DNA of 64,000 nucleotides from positions 62,001-126,000 of the forward strand of contig NZ_CP007059.1 in assembly GCF_000517625.1 (NCBI RefSeq). Direction: 5' to 3'. A model generated the notes under the pieces. It was not told the DNA's origin. It worked only from the letters and a program-made list of their open reading frames with translations, and searched no databases. Positions 16,270 through 26,398 of the stretch are shown here, piece by piece. The DNA comes from Halostagnicola larsenii XH-48 (GTDB lineage Archaea > Halobacteriota > Halobacteria > Halobacteriales > Natrialbaceae). The stretch's first letter is position 1; each line of letters begins with the position of its first letter. The position numbers were made by a program, and so were the translations under genes.

Positions 16270-17870
16270 CCGTTCTCACCCCCCTCGAGGCCGACGACGT
16301 CGACGTAGGCCTCGGTGTCGAGCGCGGCGGTCGCGGCCGCGTCGGCGAACCGGTAGACGGGGTCGAAGCCGACGCCGACGAGGATCACGAGCACTGCGAG
16401 GCTCGCAACCAACAGCACCTGTGGGGTGTCGAGTATCGCACCCTCGACCGCGGCCGTCTGGGTGCCCCAGAAACTCCCGACCCAGATCCGCGTGGCGTAG
16501 ACGATGGTCAGGACCGCACCCGCCAGCAGGACGAGCAGGACGACCGCCGCACCCGCCGTCGGATCGGCCGCGAGCCGCGATACAGCGGCCTCGAAGGCGA
16601 AAAACTTGCCGAAGAAGCCGGACAGCGGCGGGATTCCGACCAGCGAGAGGCTGCCGACGAAGACGGATCCGCCGAGCACCGGTGAATGTGCTGCAAGACC
16701 GCCCAGTTCCGCCAGTCGCGTCGTTCCCGTTCCGTTCTGAATCGCGCCCGCGGAGAGAAAGAGCATGCTCTTGGTCAGCGCGTGGTGGAGCGCGTAGATC
16801 AGCCCAGCGAGGATTCCGAGGCGCTGGAGGGAAGCCGAAGTCGCCATCCCGGCGATCCCGATCGGCACCGCGATGAAGCCTACCTGGCCGATACTGGAGT
16901 ACGCCAGCAGCCCGTCGATCGTCTCCCGACCAATCGCGCCGAGTCCACCCACGATGATGCTAAGCGAGCCGAGAACCAGGAGGATCGGCCCGAAGTAGGT
17001 CAACAGCGAGGCGTCGGCCACTCCCGGAACGGCGATCGGCACCGTCGCCCCGGCGAAGACGGTGAAGTAGAGCCGGACGATGGCGTATATGCCGACCTTC
17101 TTGGTCGCGCCGGCGAGCATCGCCGCGATCGGAGCCGGGGCCGCACGGTACGCCGACGGCACCCAAAACTGGAACGGAACCAGTCCGGCCTTCAACGCGA
17201 ACGGTGCGAAGACGAACATCGAGAGGCCGACGACGGGCGCCGCGTCGACGTCGGCGGCCGGGTCGGCCACCGTCTGGGCCATGTCGGCCATGTTGAGCGT
17301 CCCCAGCGTGGCGTACAGGCCGCCGATTCCGAGCAGCATGAGCACGCTCCCGATGAGGTTCATCACCACGTAGCGCATCCCCGCGGCGGTGTGTTCGGCG
17401 TCGCCGTAGAACGCGACGAAGGCGTAACTGGCCATCAACATCACTTCGAACCAGACGAAGAGGTTGAAGAGGTCGCCGGTGAGGAAGGCACCGGTCACGC
17501 CCAGCAACAGGACGTGGACAAGCGGGTGGTAGTAGACCCGTTGGTTCAGCGGATCGACGTAGAAGACGGAGAAGACGATGGAGTAGAGGGCGACGACGGC
17601 GACGATTGCGAGCATGAACGCCGCGAGGCCGTCGGCGACGAGCGTGATCCCGAACGGCGCGCCCCAGCCGCCCACCTGGTAGGCCGCGGCTCCCGGCGCG
17701 TCCGGACCGAGGACGACCAGCCAGTCGAGCGCGGCGACGACGACCACGTACGCGAGGACGCCGCCGACGCTCGCGATTCGCTGGAAGCGGGGCCACTGGC
17801 CCGTGGCGAGGGTGACCGCGATGCTCACGAGCGCGACTAGCATCGGCGCGATGACGATGGTCTCCACCAT
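16266..17870 (-). CDS. mnhD: Na+/H+ antiporter (Mrp/Mnh) subunit D, NuoN/M-like
   Basis: A 534-residue protein with about 14 membrane helices, homologous to complex I antiporter-like subunits. The family core (ALKAGLVPFQFWVPSAYRAA, then the helix with ALHHALTKSMLFLSAG) carries the conserved Lys and His residues of the proton channel. It is the larger of the two ion-translocating subunits together with MnhA. It follows mnhC with one base between the stop and start codons. Confidence 0.94.
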   Translation of the reverse strand: MVETIVIAPMLVALVSIAVTLATGQWPRFQRIASVGGVLAYVVVVAALDWLVVLGPDAPGAAAYQVGGWGAPFGITLVADGLAAFMLAIVAVVALYSIVFSVFYVDPLNQRVYYHPLVHVLLLGVTGAFLTGDLFNLFVWFEVMLMASYAFVAFYGDAEHTAAGMRYVVMNLIGSVLMLLGIGGLYATLGTLNMADMAQTVADPAADVDAAPVVGLSMFVFAPFALKAGLVPFQFWVPSAYRAAPAPIAAMLAGATKKVGIYAIVRLYFTVFAGATVPIAVPGVADASLLTYFGPILLVLGSLSIIVGGLGAIGRETIDGLLAYSSIGQVGFIAVPIGIAGMATSASLQRLGILAGLIYALHHALTKSMLFLSAGAIQNGTGTTRLAELGGLAAHSPVLGGSVFVGSLSLVGIPPLSGFFGKFFAFEAAVSRLAADPTAGAAVVLLVLLAGAVLTIVYATRIWVGSFWGTQTAAVEGAILDTPQVLLVASLAVLVILVGVGFDPVYRFADAAATAALDTEAYVDVVGLEGGENG

Positions 17871-17871
17871 G

Positions 17872-18213
17872 TTAGCTCCACTCCGTGACGTCCATGGTCT
17901 CGTTCTCCTGGTAGGTGCGATACGACAGCACGAGCGCGAACGCGGTCATCCCGAAGTTGATGACGATCGCCGTCAGCACCAGTGCCTGGACCAGCGGGTC
18001 CGCGGTCTCCGGAAACGGGGCCTCGTGGGTGACCAGTACGGGAATCAGGTCGTGGGTCCCTGCCTGAATCCCGCCCATCGAGATCAGGTAGATGTTCGCC
18101 GCCTGTGAGATGACCGCGAGCCCCCAGACGACCTCGATCACGTCCTCTCGGAGGAGCAAGAACGTACCCAGCGCGAACAGCGCACCGACGGTGACTGCGA
18201 TCGCGAGACTCAT
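17872..18213 (-). CDS. mnhC: Na+/H+ antiporter (Mrp/Mnh) subunit C, NuoK-like
   Basis: A 113-residue protein with three membrane helices, homologous to NuoK. The conserved Glu lies in LREDVIEVVWGLAVISQAAN, and DPLVQALVLTAIVINF is the third helix, as in the family. Its ATG overlaps the mnhB stop by 4 bp. Confidence 0.93.
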   Translation of the reverse strand: MSLAIAVTVGALFALGTFLLLREDVIEVVWGLAVISQAANIYLISMGGIQAGTHDLIPVLVTHEAPFPETADPLVQALVLTAIVINFGMTAFALVLSYRTYQENETMDVTEWS

Positions 18214-18671
18214 TCGTCACCCACCACCGAGAGGATCGTCAGCAGGCCCCCGACGACGACACAGTAGACGCCGACGTCGAAGACGAGCGCCGAGGCCAGT
18301 TCCACGTCGCCGAACAACGGGAGTTCGACGTAGACGAACGTCTGAGAGAGGAACGGCTCGCCGAACAGCAGGCCCGCAATGCCGCTGGCGATCGCGAGGA
18401 CGAGGCCGAACGTGAACAGCTGGCGGTAGGCCACGACGGTCCGGTGTTCGAAAATGCCGGTGTAGGGATCGATATCCCGTTCGAGGATGCCGATCTCGAG
18501 GTAGTCGAGGCCGTAGGCCACGTACACCAGCGCGAAGGCGACGACGGTCAGCACCCCGGCGATGAAGCCGCCGCCGGGAAGGTTGTGGCCCTGGATCAGC
18601 AGTTCGATGGCGACGACGAGGATGATCGGGACCACCACGCGGGCGGTCGTCCGCATGACGATCGTGGTCAT
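18210..18671 (-). CDS. mnhB: Na+/H+ antiporter (Mrp/Mnh) subunit B
   Basis: A 153-residue subunit with four membrane helices. IQGHNLPGGGFIAGV is the MnhB signature, followed by a helix with conserved acidic residues and FDVGVYCVVVGGLLTIL at the end. It overlaps mnhA and mnhC by 4 bp each. In many species this domain is fused to MnhA; here it is separate. Confidence 0.93.
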   Translation of the reverse strand: MTTIVMRTTARVVVPIILVVAIELLIQGHNLPGGGFIAGVLTVVAFALVYVAYGLDYLEIGILERDIDPYTGIFEHRTVVAYRQLFTFGLVLAIASGIAGLLFGEPFLSQTFVYVELPLFGDVELASALVFDVGVYCVVVGGLLTILSVVGDE

Positions 18672-21100
18672 CGGCCATCACCCCGGACGTCCCGGTCGTC
18701 ACGCTGATCGGGTCCCTCGCGGTCTTCGCCGCGGCGGTCGCCGTCGGGTCGCTGCTCCTCGCCGTGGCTCCGCATCCGGATCAACACCAGGACCGAGAGC
18801 GCAGCGAGTACGACCACGACCAGTTCGCCGAGCGTGTCGAACGCGCGAAAGTCCGTCAGGATCACGTTGACGACGTTGGTCCCACCGCCGCCCTCGACCG
18901 CGTGGTCGACGTAGTAGCGAGCTGTCTCGCTGAGCGGCGTCTCCGATGCGGGCGCGGCGACGAGTACGGACAGGAACGCCGTCGCGCCGACGAAGATGGA
19001 AAAGGCGGCGTCCCTAACGGCGACGCTCACCTCGATCTCGCTGTAGAAGGCGGGCACCTCCTCGATAACGAGGAGGAAGATGAGCAGGATCAGCGTCTCG
19101 ACGACGAGTTGCGTTAGCGCCAGATCCGGCGCGCTCGCGAGGATGTAGAAAATGGCGACCATGAATCCGAGGATTCCGAGGGTCAACACCCCCGTGACGT
19201 GTGATTCGGCCGTCGTGATCCTGAACGCTGCGACGACGGCGACGCCGAGCACCAGCGCCATCGCGGCCGGCGCTCCCGGACCGCTCACCGCAGGCACCGG
19301 AACCGAGGCGGCGACGAAGCCGACCAGCGTGAGCACACACGTCGCGCCGAGCGCCCACTGGGCGTAGGTCCGGATCAGTCCGTTGTGGACGTATCGCCCG
19401 AAGCGCTCGCTCACGCTCTCGATTCCCGTCAGCGATCGCGCGTAAAGCGCGCTGGGATGGAGCGCGCTGCCCGCGGCGACGAGCGCTTCGACGCCGCGTC
19501 GAACGCGGTCACCGAACGGGAACGCGGTGACACCGACGCCGACCGTAACGATCGACATGGCGACGGGGCCGGTGAGTTCTGTGGGGATCGCCGCGTGGAC
19601 CTCGATCGGTTCGACGGCCGTCACCGCCGCGGCGTTCTGGACGGTCAGATCGATCGCGAGCTGGGGCGAAACGCTGACCACGGCCGCGACGCCGACCAGC
19701 ACGGCCGGCGGGACGAGCAGGGCCACGGACGGCCGGGGGACGTCGGTGACGGTCGACGGGCGTTCGCCGAAGAATATCGCGAGGAATCGAAGCGAGTAGA
19801 TGACGGTGAAAATGCTCGCGAGGAGGGCGATGGCTGGATACAGCCACGCGAGCCCGCCACCGTCGATCGCGGTCGTCCACGCCGCCTCGAACAGCAGTTC
19901 CTTCGAGTAGAAGCCGTTGAACGGGGGGATTCCCGCCATGCTCAGCGCCGCGACGACGGTGAGAAGAGCGGTCAGAGGTAGGTCGCGCCGGAGGCCGCCC
20001 AGTTCGTCGAGTCGTCGCGTGCCGACCTGGTGGACGACGATGCCGGCGACGAGGAACAGCGCTGCCTTGAACAGCGCGTGGTTCAGCAGGTGGAAGACGC
20101 CCGCCTCGGGGCCGTAGTGAGAGATGAATCCGAAGCCGGCGACCATCAATCCGAGGTGGCTCGCGGTGGAGTACGCCAGAAGTTCCTTGATGTCCATCGC
20201 GCGCACCGCGAGCATCGCACCGACCAGCATCGTCACCAGTCCAACGGTCGCGAACACGAGCATCCACGCCTCGCCGAGGAACAGCTGGCGGAGGCGACCG
20301 ATCGCGTAGACACCGACTTTCACCATCGTCGCCGAGTGGAGGAACGCGGAGACGGGCGTCGGGGCGACCATCGCGTTTGGTAGCCAGAAGTGCAGCGGGA
20401 CCTGTGCCGACTTCGCGCCAGCGGCGACGGCGATCAGGAGGAGGGCGGGTACGAACAGCCCTCGCTCTTCGAGCGCGGCGCGGATCGCCTCGTCGTTCTC
20501 GAGGATCGTCGCGAGGTCGAACGTTTGCGACCCGAGAACCGCTTCGCTCGCGACTGAGAGCATCAGCAGGCCGGCGAGCAAACAGAGGCCGCCGCCGACG
20601 GTCACGAGCATCGCCATTCGGGCGGCGTACCGGGAGCCGCTCTCGTCGGTGTGGTAGCCGATGAGGACGAACGAGGCGACGCTCGTCAGTTCCCAGAACA
20701 GGAAGAGTACCACGATGTCCGCGGCGAACGCGACGCCGAGAATCGATCCCATGAACGCCAGTAACGCAGCGTAAAAGCGCGGGAGGTTCGACTCGCCGTG
20801 CATGTAACTGGCCGAGTACAGAAAGATCAGCGCGCCGATGCCGCTGGCCAACAGCGCGAACAGCAACGACCAGCCGTCGACGGTGAACCTGGCGGCGACG
20901 CCCATCGACGGGATCCACGGGGCTGCGTCGGTCCACTGAGCCCCGAGTTGCGAGGCGATGAGGCCGAAGGAGACGACGGCGACTGCGGCGCCGACGTAGG
21001 CGACGGCCTCACCGAGGAGCCGGTAGAACAGCGGAACGAGGGCAGCGGCGAGAAACGGGGCCCCGATCGCGGTGAGGATGACCCAGAGTTGCGGTTCCAT
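18668..21100 (-). CDS. mnhA: Na+/H+ antiporter (Mrp/Mnh) subunit A, NuoL-like with MbhD-like C-terminus
   Basis: An 810-residue protein from ATG 21100 (MEPQLWVILTAIGAPF). The N-terminal ~500 residues are NuoL-like: SFVLIGYHTDESGSRYAARM, SAQVPLHFWLPNAMVAPTPV and FHLLNHALFKAALFLVAG hold the conserved Lys and His channel residues. The C-terminal part after residue ~640 contains SAPDLALTQLVVETLILLIF, the MbhD/DUF4040-like domain of MrpA proteins. It is the first gene of the operon reading A to G. The complex extrudes Na+ using the proton gradient, a core function for salt-adapted cells. The AT-rich stretch just upstream of the start is a likely promoter. Confidence 0.94.
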   Translation of the reverse strand: MEPQLWVILTAIGAPFLAAALVPLFYRLLGEAVAYVGAAVAVVSFGLIASQLGAQWTDAAPWIPSMGVAARFTVDGWSLLFALLASGIGALIFLYSASYMHGESNLPRFYAALLAFMGSILGVAFAADIVVLFLFWELTSVASFVLIGYHTDESGSRYAARMAMLVTVGGGLCLLAGLLMLSVASEAVLGSQTFDLATILENDEAIRAALEERGLFVPALLLIAVAAGAKSAQVPLHFWLPNAMVAPTPVSAFLHSATMVKVGVYAIGRLRQLFLGEAWMLVFATVGLVTMLVGAMLAVRAMDIKELLAYSTASHLGLMVAGFGFISHYGPEAGVFHLLNHALFKAALFLVAGIVVHQVGTRRLDELGGLRRDLPLTALLTVVAALSMAGIPPFNGFYSKELLFEAAWTTAIDGGGLAWLYPAIALLASIFTVIYSLRFLAIFFGERPSTVTDVPRPSVALLVPPAVLVGVAAVVSVSPQLAIDLTVQNAAAVTAVEPIEVHAAIPTELTGPVAMSIVTVGVGVTAFPFGDRVRRGVEALVAAGSALHPSALYARSLTGIESVSERFGRYVHNGLIRTYAQWALGATCVLTLVGFVAASVPVPAVSGPGAPAAMALVLGVAVVAAFRITTAESHVTGVLTLGILGFMVAIFYILASAPDLALTQLVVETLILLIFLLVIEEVPAFYSEIEVSVAVRDAAFSIFVGATAFLSVLVAAPASETPLSETARYYVDHAVEGGGGTNVVNVILTDFRAFDTLGELVVVVLAALSVLVLIRMRSHGEEQRPDGDRRGEDREGPDQRDDRDVRGDGR

Positions 21101-21303
21101 CCGATACCCCTCGTTGGGCCACGGCCAACTTAAAAACACGGAACGCGGGTGTAACGGCAACGGACCACCGAATTCGATTCACGTGCGCTCGTAACGGGAG
21201 CGATCGGACGCTATCGACGCGTCACTCACGGCGGAACCGGGACCGCGCTCACACTGTGAAGCCTATTCTCGATCCCGAACGCGACAAAGAAGTGTCTTGG
21301 CAG

Positions 21304-22545
21304 CTACTCGAAACCGCGTTCGTCTCGAGATCCGCCGGTTTCGCTCACGTCGCATGGAAGCGATTCGAGGCCGTAGAGGCCGTTCAACGGCTGACAGTTC
21401 CAGAGATCGGCATCCAGTCGATCGAACCGTTCGAGGAATCCGTTCAGGGCGACGGCCGCTTCCATCCGCGCGAGGTGTGCACCGAGACAGAAGTGAACGC
21501 CGGTTCCGAACGCGATGTGGCGGTTCGGTTGGCGCTCGGGTCGAAACTCCTCGGGTGCATCGAACCGTGCTGGGTCGCGGTTCGCAGCGCCCAACCAGAC
21601 GGTGAGGACGTCACCGGCCTGGATTTGGCGGCCGCGTAGCTCGACGTCCTCGAGGGCGATCCGCTTCAGCGATTGGATCGGCGACCGGTACCGAAGCGTC
21701 TCCTCGATGGCCGCCTCGAGGTCGACCGCGCCCTGTCGAACCGCATCCGTCAGGCCCTCTTCTTCGAACGTCCAGATCGCGTTGGTGAGGAGATTCGTCG
21801 TCGTAATGTTGCCGGCGAGAAGCAACAGCATACAAAAGCCGATCTGTTCTCCCCTGTTCAACGCCGAATTGGCCGCGAGCGTTATCAGGTCGTCAGCCGT
21901 TCCGCCCTCGCGTTCTTGCAGTAACGACCCGAAGTACCGCCCCATCTCTCGTTGGGCCTGTTGCCGTGCGTCCTGAACCCGTTGTCGTTCCTCCTGGGAG
22001 TCGTCTTCGGGTCGTGCAACGAGGGCATCCGACCAGGCTTTGAACTGATCGCGGCGTTCGGCGGGGATCCCCAGTAATTCGGCGATGACGGTAACCGGAA
22101 GCGAAATTGCGACCTCGTCGACGAAGTCGAACTGCCCTCTGCCCTCGAGGTCGTCCAACACCGCTTCAGTTACCCGCTCCACTTGCGGGCGGTACTCCCG
22201 TATCGACCCCGGTTGGAACCGTTCGTCGACGAACCCACGGAGGCGGGTGTGTTCCGGCGGATCGGTCGTGATCATCGTCTGCAACATCGGCATTCCCTCG
22301 TCAGCGCCGCTCGAGGGTTCGCCGTCTTCGGCGGAGCGCTTCGCGGTAAACGAGACGTGATCTTTCAGAACGCGATTGACGTCGTCGTATCGAAACACGT
22401 CCCACGTCTCTCGTTGCTCGTCGTAATGGACTGGCCGCTCCTCGCGCATCTCGGCGTACCATCCGAACGGCGAGAGTTGCCCTTCAGGACTTCGGATGGG
22501 TTCTGGTGGCCGTCCAACGCCGACGACTGAATCAGAAGACTGCAT
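21304..22545 (-). CDS. Cytochrome P450 (soluble, bacterial-type)
   Basis: A 413-residue P450 without a membrane anchor. The ExxR motif is in ETLRYRSPIQ, and the heme loop FGTGVHFCLGAHLARME contains the Cys ligand near residue 353. The I-helix reads LLLAGNITTTN, so the usual acidic residue before the Thr pair (Asp/Glu in AGxDTT or AGxETT) is replaced by Ile. That may alter proton delivery and the reaction type. Substrate and redox partners are unknown. A TetR gene lies upstream on the same strand, and a palindrome sits 5 bp before the start. Confidence 0.92.
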   Translation of the reverse strand: MQSSDSVVGVGRPPEPIRSPEGQLSPFGWYAEMREERPVHYDEQRETWDVFRYDDVNRVLKDHVSFTAKRSAEDGEPSSGADEGMPMLQTMITTDPPEHTRLRGFVDERFQPGSIREYRPQVERVTEAVLDDLEGRGQFDFVDEVAISLPVTVIAELLGIPAERRDQFKAWSDALVARPEDDSQEERQRVQDARQQAQREMGRYFGSLLQEREGGTADDLITLAANSALNRGEQIGFCMLLLLAGNITTTNLLTNAIWTFEEEGLTDAVRQGAVDLEAAIEETLRYRSPIQSLKRIALEDVELRGRQIQAGDVLTVWLGAANRDPARFDAPEEFRPERQPNRHIAFGTGVHFCLGAHLARMEAAVALNGFLERFDRLDADLWNCQPLNGLYGLESLPCDVSETGGSRDERGFE

Positions 22546-22550
22546 GGATT

Positions 22551-22570
22551 AATTGATCGTTTAATCAATT
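22551..22570. promoter_or_regulatory. Inverted repeat, probable TetR operator of the P450 gene
   Basis: AATTGAT, six-base spacer CGTTTA, ATCAATT: perfect 7-bp arms immediately upstream of the P450 ATG (complement of 22543-22545). The spacing and AT-rich arms suit a TetR-type dimer, and the adjacent TetR gene is the natural candidate. A protein bound here would block the start region. Confidence 0.6.
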
Positions 22571-22711
22571 GTAGTTCTTTTGTTCCTTCTAGTCATCTCA
22601 ATAACAGAACGGTGGTGACCTGCTGGTGGACATACAGCCGACTGGGAAGACACTCGAGAAGAGCCAGAACGTATCCAAACCCCGCGTACAACGGGTATAC
22701 TATCTTACTCG

Positions 22712-23332
22712 CTACGTCTCTCGTGAGATGTCCTCGAGAATCTCGTCGACGAGCGTTTCAGTTCGGTCGATCGCATCATCTCGATTCGTCGTCGTGTGCG
22801 TGTGTATCCCCTGCTTGACGAGAAAGAGGATGTGATCGGCGGTCAGTTCCGGATCGACCTGTCGAAACTGATCGCGTTCGATGCCGGCCCGAATTTGCCG
22901 TGCGATCGTCGCTCGAAGTCGTTCTTCGACCGAGGTCGTTTTTTCCCGAAATTCACTGTCCCACGTCGCGTGTCCCCAGAGTTCGACGAAAAGACGCGAG
23001 GTCGCCGTCTCGGTTACAACTGGGGGCCCAGCCATAATCTGCTCGCCCTGTTCCGGTTCTGGATGCAGTATCTGGCCGACGAATGCTCGCAGTGCGGCCT
23101 CCGGGTCGTCGAACTCCCGTTCGGCCTGCCCGTCGACGAAGATATCGACGAAGACGTCGAGCATCGACAGTAACAGATCGTCTTTGCTATCGAAATAGTG
23201 GTAGATGAGAGACGGGTTCTGGCCGAGTTCCTCCCCGATGTCCTTGATGGAGAGATCCGCGTAGCCGTACTCGACCAGCGCGCGGAACGCCGCTTCTCTA
23301 ATCCGTTGTTCCGTCTCGGGATGACCGCTCAT
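22712..23332 (-). CDS. TetR/AcrR-family transcriptional regulator
   Basis: A 206-residue protein. The N-terminal HTH spans roughly residues 8-55: RIREAAFRALVEYGYADLSI, then DIGEELGQNPSLIYHYFDSK with the typical YHYF end of the recognition helix. The C-terminal ~150 residues are the ligand-binding helical domain. It precedes the P450 gene on the same strand, 166 bp away. It is divergent from the GH2 gene at 23457, so it could also act there. The inducer is unknown. Confidence 0.92.
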   Translation of the reverse strand: MSGHPETEQRIREAAFRALVEYGYADLSIKDIGEELGQNPSLIYHYFDSKDDLLLSMLDVFVDIFVDGQAEREFDDPEAALRAFVGQILHPEPEQGEQIMAGPPVVTETATSRLFVELWGHATWDSEFREKTTSVEERLRATIARQIRAGIERDQFRQVDPELTADHILFLVKQGIHTHTTTNRDDAIDRTETLVDEILEDISRET

Positions 23333-23456
23333 TATCCGACACTAGGTAAGCACACTCATAAGCCAGTATCGGGTCGAGAGCATCCAAGACAGAACGCACG
23401 AACTCGAGTCGTTACCCGTAACAAACCCTATATGCCACCTGTCGAATGGGGGACTC

Positions 23457-26321
23457 GTGCAACCGATCTCACTGTCGGGACCGTGGACCCTCCACCTCGA
23501 TCCCGACGACGACGGGCCCGTTCGGGACCCAGCCGGCGACGACGTCGACGGGACGATGTATCTTCCGGGGACGACCGACGAATACGGCTACGGCGAGGAA
23601 GTCGACGAGTCCCCGCGAGACCACCTCCAGCGCACCCATCGCTACGAGGGGCCAGCGTGGTACCGGCGCACCGTCTCCGTTCCCGAGTCGTGGGCCGACA
23701 AACGTGTGACGTTCACGCTCGAGCGAACCCGCCCGAGCGAGGTCTGGGTCGACGGGGAGCGCATCGGCGCTCGAGTCTGTCTGAGCACTCCGCACGTCTA
23801 CGACCTCACCGAGGAAATCGAGCCCGGCGAGCACGAAATCGTGGTTCGCGTGGACAACACCGACGACTCGATGGCGCGGCCGGGCGTCGAGCGGTCGCAC
23901 GCGAGTACCGAACACACCCAGACGAACTGGAACGGTATCGTCGGGGACGTTCGCCTCGAGGCGACGCCGCGGGTCTGGATCGAGGACGTCCGGACGGTCA
24001 CCGATCCGGACCGGAACGCGGTCGACCTCGAGGTAACGCTCGCCAACGCGACGACGACCGAGCGCGCTGGAACGCTTGCGGCCGACGCCCGGAGTACGAA
24101 CACCGACGAGATTCACGACCCGGATGCCGTCGACCGGTCCGTCTCGATCCCCGCCGGTGACGGCTCGGAGCCGGGTCGAACGACCCTCGAGTTCACCTAC
24201 GACCTCGGACTCGACGCGCTCACCTGGGACGAGTTCTCGCCCGCGGTCTACGACCTGACCGTCGGGCTCGAGACGGAAGCCGTACTCGAGGCGGGTCCAA
24301 ACGACGAGGGGTCCGACTGCGTCGACGAGTTCGAGACGACGTTCGGCCTCCGAAACTTCGAAGCCGACGGCACGCAGTTCGCGATCAACGACACGACGAT
24401 TTTCCTTAGAGGGCGGACCGACTGTTGTGTCTTCCCGGACACCGCGTATCCGCCGACGACGACCGCCGAATGGGTCGAGCACATGGAAACCGCGAAGGCG
24501 TACGGCATCAACCACTACCGGTTTCACAGCTGGTGTCCGCCGGAGGCCGCATTCGAGGCCGCCGATCGGGTCGGGATCTACATGCAACCGGAACTCTCCC
24601 AGTGGAACTTCGGCACCTCGTTCGAGGACGACGGGGCCTACGAGTACTACAAGCAAGAGGCCGAACGCATTCTCGAGACCTACGGCAATCACCCCTCGTT
24701 CGTCTGTTTTACGCTCGGGAACGAGAACAAAGGCGACGAGGAGAGGATGACCGAACTCGTCCAGCACTGTCGGGCGATCGACGACCGGAGACTGCACGCC
24801 TATGGCGCGAACAACTTTCTCACCTCCCCCCATCCCGGCGAAGCGGACGACTTCTTCATCACCGCCAACGTCCCCGAGGATACCGACGCCAGCCACTGGG
24901 AGGTCGACCGGACGCCAATCCGCGGCACCGGCCACGTCAACGACGCGCCACCCTCGACGAGCGTCGACTACGAGAGCAAACTCGAGCCCTACGACATGCC
25001 CGTCGTGGGTCACGAAATCGGGCAGTACCAGATCCACCCCGACTACGACGAGACACGCAAGTACCGCGGGGTGCTCCGGGCCCGGAACCTCGAGCGATTC
25101 GAGCGCTCGCTGGCCGACCGCTACATGGACGGTGCCGACACGGACTTTCAGGCGGCCTCCGGTGCGCTCTCGATCAGGTGCTACCGCGAGGACATCGAAG
25201 CCGCGTTCCGAACGGCGGGCTTTGGCGGCTTCCAGTTGCTCGGCCTCGACGACTTTCCGGGTCAGGGCACCGCCATGGTCGGCATCCTCGACTCGTTCAT
25301 GGAGTCGAAAGGGCTGATCGAACCCCACGAGTGGCGTCGCTTCTGTGCCGCTCGAGTGGCGTTGCTCTCGTTCGAGCAGTACGCGTACACGACCGGCGAG
25401 GGGTTCGCCGCCGAGGCGAAGTTGGCCAACTACGGTCCCGAACCGATCGTCGACGCGACCGCAACCTGGTCGATCGAAACGGAAGACGGCGCGGAACTCG
25501 CGACCGGCGACCTCGAGCCGGAACGAATCGAACAGGGGGCGCTCGCGACCCTGGGAACTATCGACGTCCCGCTCTCCGCCGTCGATGCACCCGCCCGCCT
25601 CGAGGTGACGCTCGCCGTCGACGGCGAAGAACCCGAAAGCGGCGCTGCCGTCGACCGGCGAACGTCCTATCCGATCTGGGTCTATCCCGAAACCCTCGAG
25701 TCCGAGAGCCTCGAACGCTCCGGTATCGACGGGTTCGGCGTCTCGCGGCGCTTCGACGAGGAGACGCGGACCCGGCTGGAAGCCGGCGAGACGATCCTCT
25801 TGCTTCCGGAACCGAGCGCGGTCCGGTACAGTCTCGAGGGATCGTTCCAGCCGGACTTCTGGAACTACGAGATCTTCAAGCAAAACGGAAAGCCCGGCAC
25901 GCTCGGCATGACCACCGACGCCGACCACCCGCTGTTCGACGCGTTCCCCACCGAGGGGCACACTGACTGGCAGTGGTGGCACCTCCTGCGCCGGTCGCGA
26001 TCGGTCGTCCTCGACGACGCGCCCGCCGAGTTCGAGCCCACCGTCCAGATCATCGATACGATCTACCGAAACCACAAACTCGGCGTCTACTTCGAAACCG
26101 CGGTCGGCGACGGAAACCTCGCCGTCTGTACGCTGGATCTCGCCGGAGACGATCCCGTCACGAGACAGTTTCGCCGCAGCCTCGAGTCGTATCTCACCTC
26201 GGAATCGTTCGATCCCGAGTCCACACTCTCGACAGGCGTCCTCGACAGTCTTCTCAACGCCGGAGAGGACGAGGACCGCACCTACGGCGACGACGCCGGC
26301 GCGTGGGTCGACACCGACTGA
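23457..26321 (+). CDS. Glycoside hydrolase family 2 (beta-galactosidase/mannosidase-like)
   Basis: A 954-residue protein from GTG 23457. Domain order follows GH2: an N-terminal jelly-roll sugar-binding domain (PGTTDEYGYGEE, WYRRTVSVPESW, TRPSEVWVDGERIG), an immunoglobulin-like domain to about residue 300, then a TIM barrel. The acid/base Glu is in CFTLGNENKGD near residue 423, and the likely nucleophile is in VVGHEIGQYQ near 520. The C-terminal ~300 residues are beta-rich. It has no signal peptide, so it acts on imported oligosaccharides. The sugar specificity is not clear; no transporter lies beside it. A TATA-like CCCTATATGCC lies ~25 bp before the start. Confidence 0.9.
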   Translation: MQPISLSGPWTLHLDPDDDGPVRDPAGDDVDGTMYLPGTTDEYGYGEEVDESPRDHLQRTHRYEGPAWYRRTVSVPESWADKRVTFTLERTRPSEVWVDGERIGARVCLSTPHVYDLTEEIEPGEHEIVVRVDNTDDSMARPGVERSHASTEHTQTNWNGIVGDVRLEATPRVWIEDVRTVTDPDRNAVDLEVTLANATTTERAGTLAADARSTNTDEIHDPDAVDRSVSIPAGDGSEPGRTTLEFTYDLGLDALTWDEFSPAVYDLTVGLETEAVLEAGPNDEGSDCVDEFETTFGLRNFEADGTQFAINDTTIFLRGRTDCCVFPDTAYPPTTTAEWVEHMETAKAYGINHYRFHSWCPPEAAFEAADRVGIYMQPELSQWNFGTSFEDDGAYEYYKQEAERILETYGNHPSFVCFTLGNENKGDEERMTELVQHCRAIDDRRLHAYGANNFLTSPHPGEADDFFITANVPEDTDASHWEVDRTPIRGTGHVNDAPPSTSVDYESKLEPYDMPVVGHEIGQYQIHPDYDETRKYRGVLRARNLERFERSLADRYMDGADTDFQAASGALSIRCYREDIEAAFRTAGFGGFQLLGLDDFPGQGTAMVGILDSFMESKGLIEPHEWRRFCAARVALLSFEQYAYTTGEGFAAEAKLANYGPEPIVDATATWSIETEDGAELATGDLEPERIEQGALATLGTIDVPLSAVDAPARLEVTLAVDGEEPESGAAVDRRTSYPIWVYPETLESESLERSGIDGFGVSRRFDEETRTRLEAGETILLLPEPSAVRYSLEGSFQPDFWNYEIFKQNGKPGTLGMTTDADHPLFDAFPTEGHTDWQWWHLLRRSRSVVLDDAPAEFEPTVQIIDTIYRNHKLGVYFETAVGDGNLAVCTLDLAGDDPVTRQFRRSLESYLTSESFDPESTLSTGVLDSLLNAGEDEDRTYGDDAGAWVDTD

Positions 26322-26398
26322 ATCCCTCGCCGCCCATCACAACGGGCGTCCGTTCCCGAGCGAAATCGGTTTAGTCGTACCGCCGCTACCCTGGGGCA

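Noticed and set aside
16686-17840. Long plus-strand frame inside mnhD
   Set aside because: Antisense to a well-supported antiporter subunit; composition is that of the complementary strand of a GC-rich gene.
23469-26075. 868-codon open frame on the minus strand opposite the GH2 gene
   Set aside because: Arises from codon bias of the GC-rich GH2 gene; no domain in the predicted product, while the plus strand shows catalytic motifs of GH2.
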